A stretch of DNA of 64,000 nucleotides from contig NZ_OW485601.1 of the NCBI RefSeq assembly GCF_937425535.1, forward strand, positions 4,881,501-4,945,500, given 5' to 3'. Each line of letters opens with the position of its first letter. The stretch's first letter is position 1. Under the pieces are notes generated by a model. The model ran no database searches. It was not told where the DNA came from and saw nothing but the letters and a program-made list of their open reading frames with translations. Of the stretch, positions 63,601 through 64,000 are shown piece by piece. The translations under genes were made by a program, and so were the position numbers. This DNA is from Rhodovastum atsumiense. Lineage in GTDB: Bacteria > Pseudomonadota > Alphaproteobacteria > Acetobacterales > Acetobacteraceae.

Positions 63601-63766
63601 GCTTCAGCGCGCCGATGCCCTCGCCCGCTGGCGCCTCGAACCAGTCACGGCCGAGCCGCAGGTCGAGCGCAAGCGGGATGTCGAGGAACTGCACGCCGGA
63701 ATTGGGCACGAGCGGGACGGTGACGTCGGCATTGAGCGGCGGCAGCTCGGCGGCGGGGCGGATCAT
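60674..63766 (-). CDS. srfB: SrfB-family putative virulence factor, actin-like fold
   Basis: 1030 residues. Two phosphate-binding-loop motifs of the actin/Hsp70/sugar-kinase superfamily are visible: VDLVLDIGNSRSCGFLVER (~258-275) and IASIDVGGGTTDLAIYTYF (~572-590). A later block reads VLLLSGRAARWPALTDMVV (adenosine-like motif region). Length and motif order fit SrfB. Together with SrfC (NTPase) it probably forms one machine. Function unknown; the family is widespread in Proteobacteria. Confidence 0.87.
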   Translation of the reverse strand: MIRPAAELPPLNADVTVPLVPNSGVQFLDIPLALDLRLGRDWFEAPAGEGIGALKPLRREDDLYAYTDAAGQTFYVRPDDEGFIGLDGAAALRPFLGKWVPLPLLQIHTDDVPGRRRLEAGPENWARLRIVELDRPEPGGLRHRAVLAIDTRCEPRGDGTPFLAPWAEVPARFAVGTRPEELAWLLDREWMGTWLAEMYRERDVNGDSHEPDARIGCRHYAAYLTLLALLEASRALPVIRLLDLAAAEKQNAVIDVDLVLDIGNSRSCGFLVERVPGRPAGLAESYRRLVLRDLTACEETADRPFESRVEFAPAGFGRDELSLAAGSPNAFDWPSPVRIGPEAVRLSALNPGNLGQTGISSPKRYLWDDRPAMSPWRSNQSGGSDGAIRGGYLKFLSEDGSVKSLRNRPGIALRPMFSRASLYTLFLLEVLLHARAQVNSYAARYGRQYLDAPRRLARLILTLPAAMPLEEVRCVEERARAAAYLFGDVTGQPAAGTPGQRPRAPIEVEARLDEATATQIVYLYDQINHAYRDAPAYFELVGRARPRPPARATAADAPASPAPDGAGPLPSLRIASIDVGGGTTDLAIYTYFLDDRVVVPHETFREGFRLAGDDVLETVVMRHVLPAVRHALAEAGLGAARAEQFLLATFRVPPANEPERQARRLVLNHVLVPAALALLGEYEGWNPMAGGGTATRCIGEMIAPVAAGLQAVRPPGTRAEPPGARAADWFERRARDAGAGGFRLAEVALPLDFPALHATVRQTLRNALDPLLELVNRFDCDVLLLSGRAARWPALTDMVVASLAIEPNRVQPMHRYRVGAWYPYADPLGRIEDPKTTVAVGAMICRLLQGGQLDNLALVDVFRVRSTARFVGLMDGERIREERLLFTDIDVDALPADAEPLLRTLSFSGRSFLGFKQFRAARWPASPLYRIEFASPEAASGMSLPLRLQVQSRVREEGDSGRAGPVAPVRRWMEFAIQPRGIVQANGNPVREGSVAQALQTARNDEGSHWLDTGCLETLDAVLSAVAERR

Positions 63767-63793
63767 GGCTTGGTTCCGGTCATTCTGGTCCGA

Positions 63794-64000
63794 TCAGCGG
63801 CTGGCCGCCGGCGCGGCGATGCAGCCCGACTGCCGCGGCTGCGCCAGCAGCGCCGTCACCGCCCGTCCTACCGCCGCCGCGTCCTCGGGCTGCACGACCT
63901 GGCCGAGCGTGCCGCTGGCAAGGCAGGCGGCCGCCCGGTTGTGGGCGATGTCGACCAGCGTGACCGAGAGCGCGGGGTCGCGGGCGCGCAGCTCGGCGGC
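63794..64000 (-). CDS. C-terminus of the gene upstream of srfB (possibly srfA)
   Basis: The last 68 codons of a minus-strand gene entering from the right edge: AAELRARDPALSVTLVDIAHNRAAACLASGTLGQVVQPEDAAAVGRAVTALLAQ..., stop at 63794-63796, 28 bp before srfB. By position it corresponds to srfA in srfABC operons, but too little is visible to confirm this. Confidence 0.55.
   Translation of the reverse strand, partial: AAELRARDPALSVTLVDIAHNRAAACLASGTLGQVVQPEDAAAVGRAVTALLAQPRQSGCIAAPAASR

Overview
The window is high-GC DNA from an alphaproteobacterium, most probably a photosynthetic or photosynthesis-derived member of the Acetobacteraceae/Rhodospirillales. Supporting this are purple-bacterial antenna (light-harvesting alpha/beta) genes, a biliverdin-type bacteriophytochrome, and abundant IS256/IS3/IS66/IS701/IS1182/IS630/IS5 transposases. 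The lineage is inferred from gene content; no 16S or other marker gene is present. No tRNA, rRNA or CRISPR array was recognised.

Positions 1-34.9 kb are an insertion-sequence graveyard with a few cargo genes. The cargo includes an AcrVA2-like protein (5.07-6.64 kb), two small hypotheticals (8.08 and 8.65 kb), an AT-rich RadC island beside a truncated tyrosine recombinase (14.2-15.6 kb) and an RTX-type secreted protein (19.0-20.5 kb). The core is a Russian-doll nest at 21.8-34.4 kb. A ~2.4 kb element encoding a 701-residue large serine recombinase sits in an IS256 transposase gene, flanked by GA dinucleotides, and splits the codon of the presumed catalytic Glu. That recombinase gene was then hit by an IS256 (8-bp target duplication), an IS701-like element carrying a passenger gene (5-bp duplication) and an IS66 (8-bp duplication). 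An IS3-family element hit the remaining 3' part of the host IS256 (6-bp duplication). Removing the inserts on paper restores both reading frames. A second nest (9.7-12.9 kb) has an IS256 inside a frameshifted IS3, and the same 1319-bp IS256 occurs inverted inside an IS1182 at 16.6-17.9 kb.

Positions 35-43.8 kb are resident genome. They hold a YpfJ-type metallopeptidase, a bacterioferritin-associated ferredoxin, a tandemly duplicated antenna operon (beta-alpha-beta-alpha, minus strand) and, divergently, a bacteriophytochrome histidine kinase with a LuxR-type response regulator. The ~590-bp region between them contains a PpsR/CrtJ-like box and four 20-bp dyads at exactly 32-bp intervals, suggesting a light- or redox-controlled antenna switch. 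A convergent diguanylate cyclase with a hemerythrin domain follows.

Positions 44-50.4 kb carry a MetC-like PLP enzyme, an amino-acid-type binding protein and a LysR regulator in one apparent operon, a palindrome cluster, and a membrane GGDEF-EAL protein. Positions 50.4-56.6 kb form a minus-strand catabolic operon: FadR-type regulator, 3-hydroxyisobutyrate-dehydrogenase-family enzyme, two permeases, ATPase, binding protein, RpiB and ribokinase. Positions 56.8-64 kb hold an SrfB/SrfC-type locus with a proline-rich single-span membrane protein downstream and the end of an upstream gene cut by the window edge.
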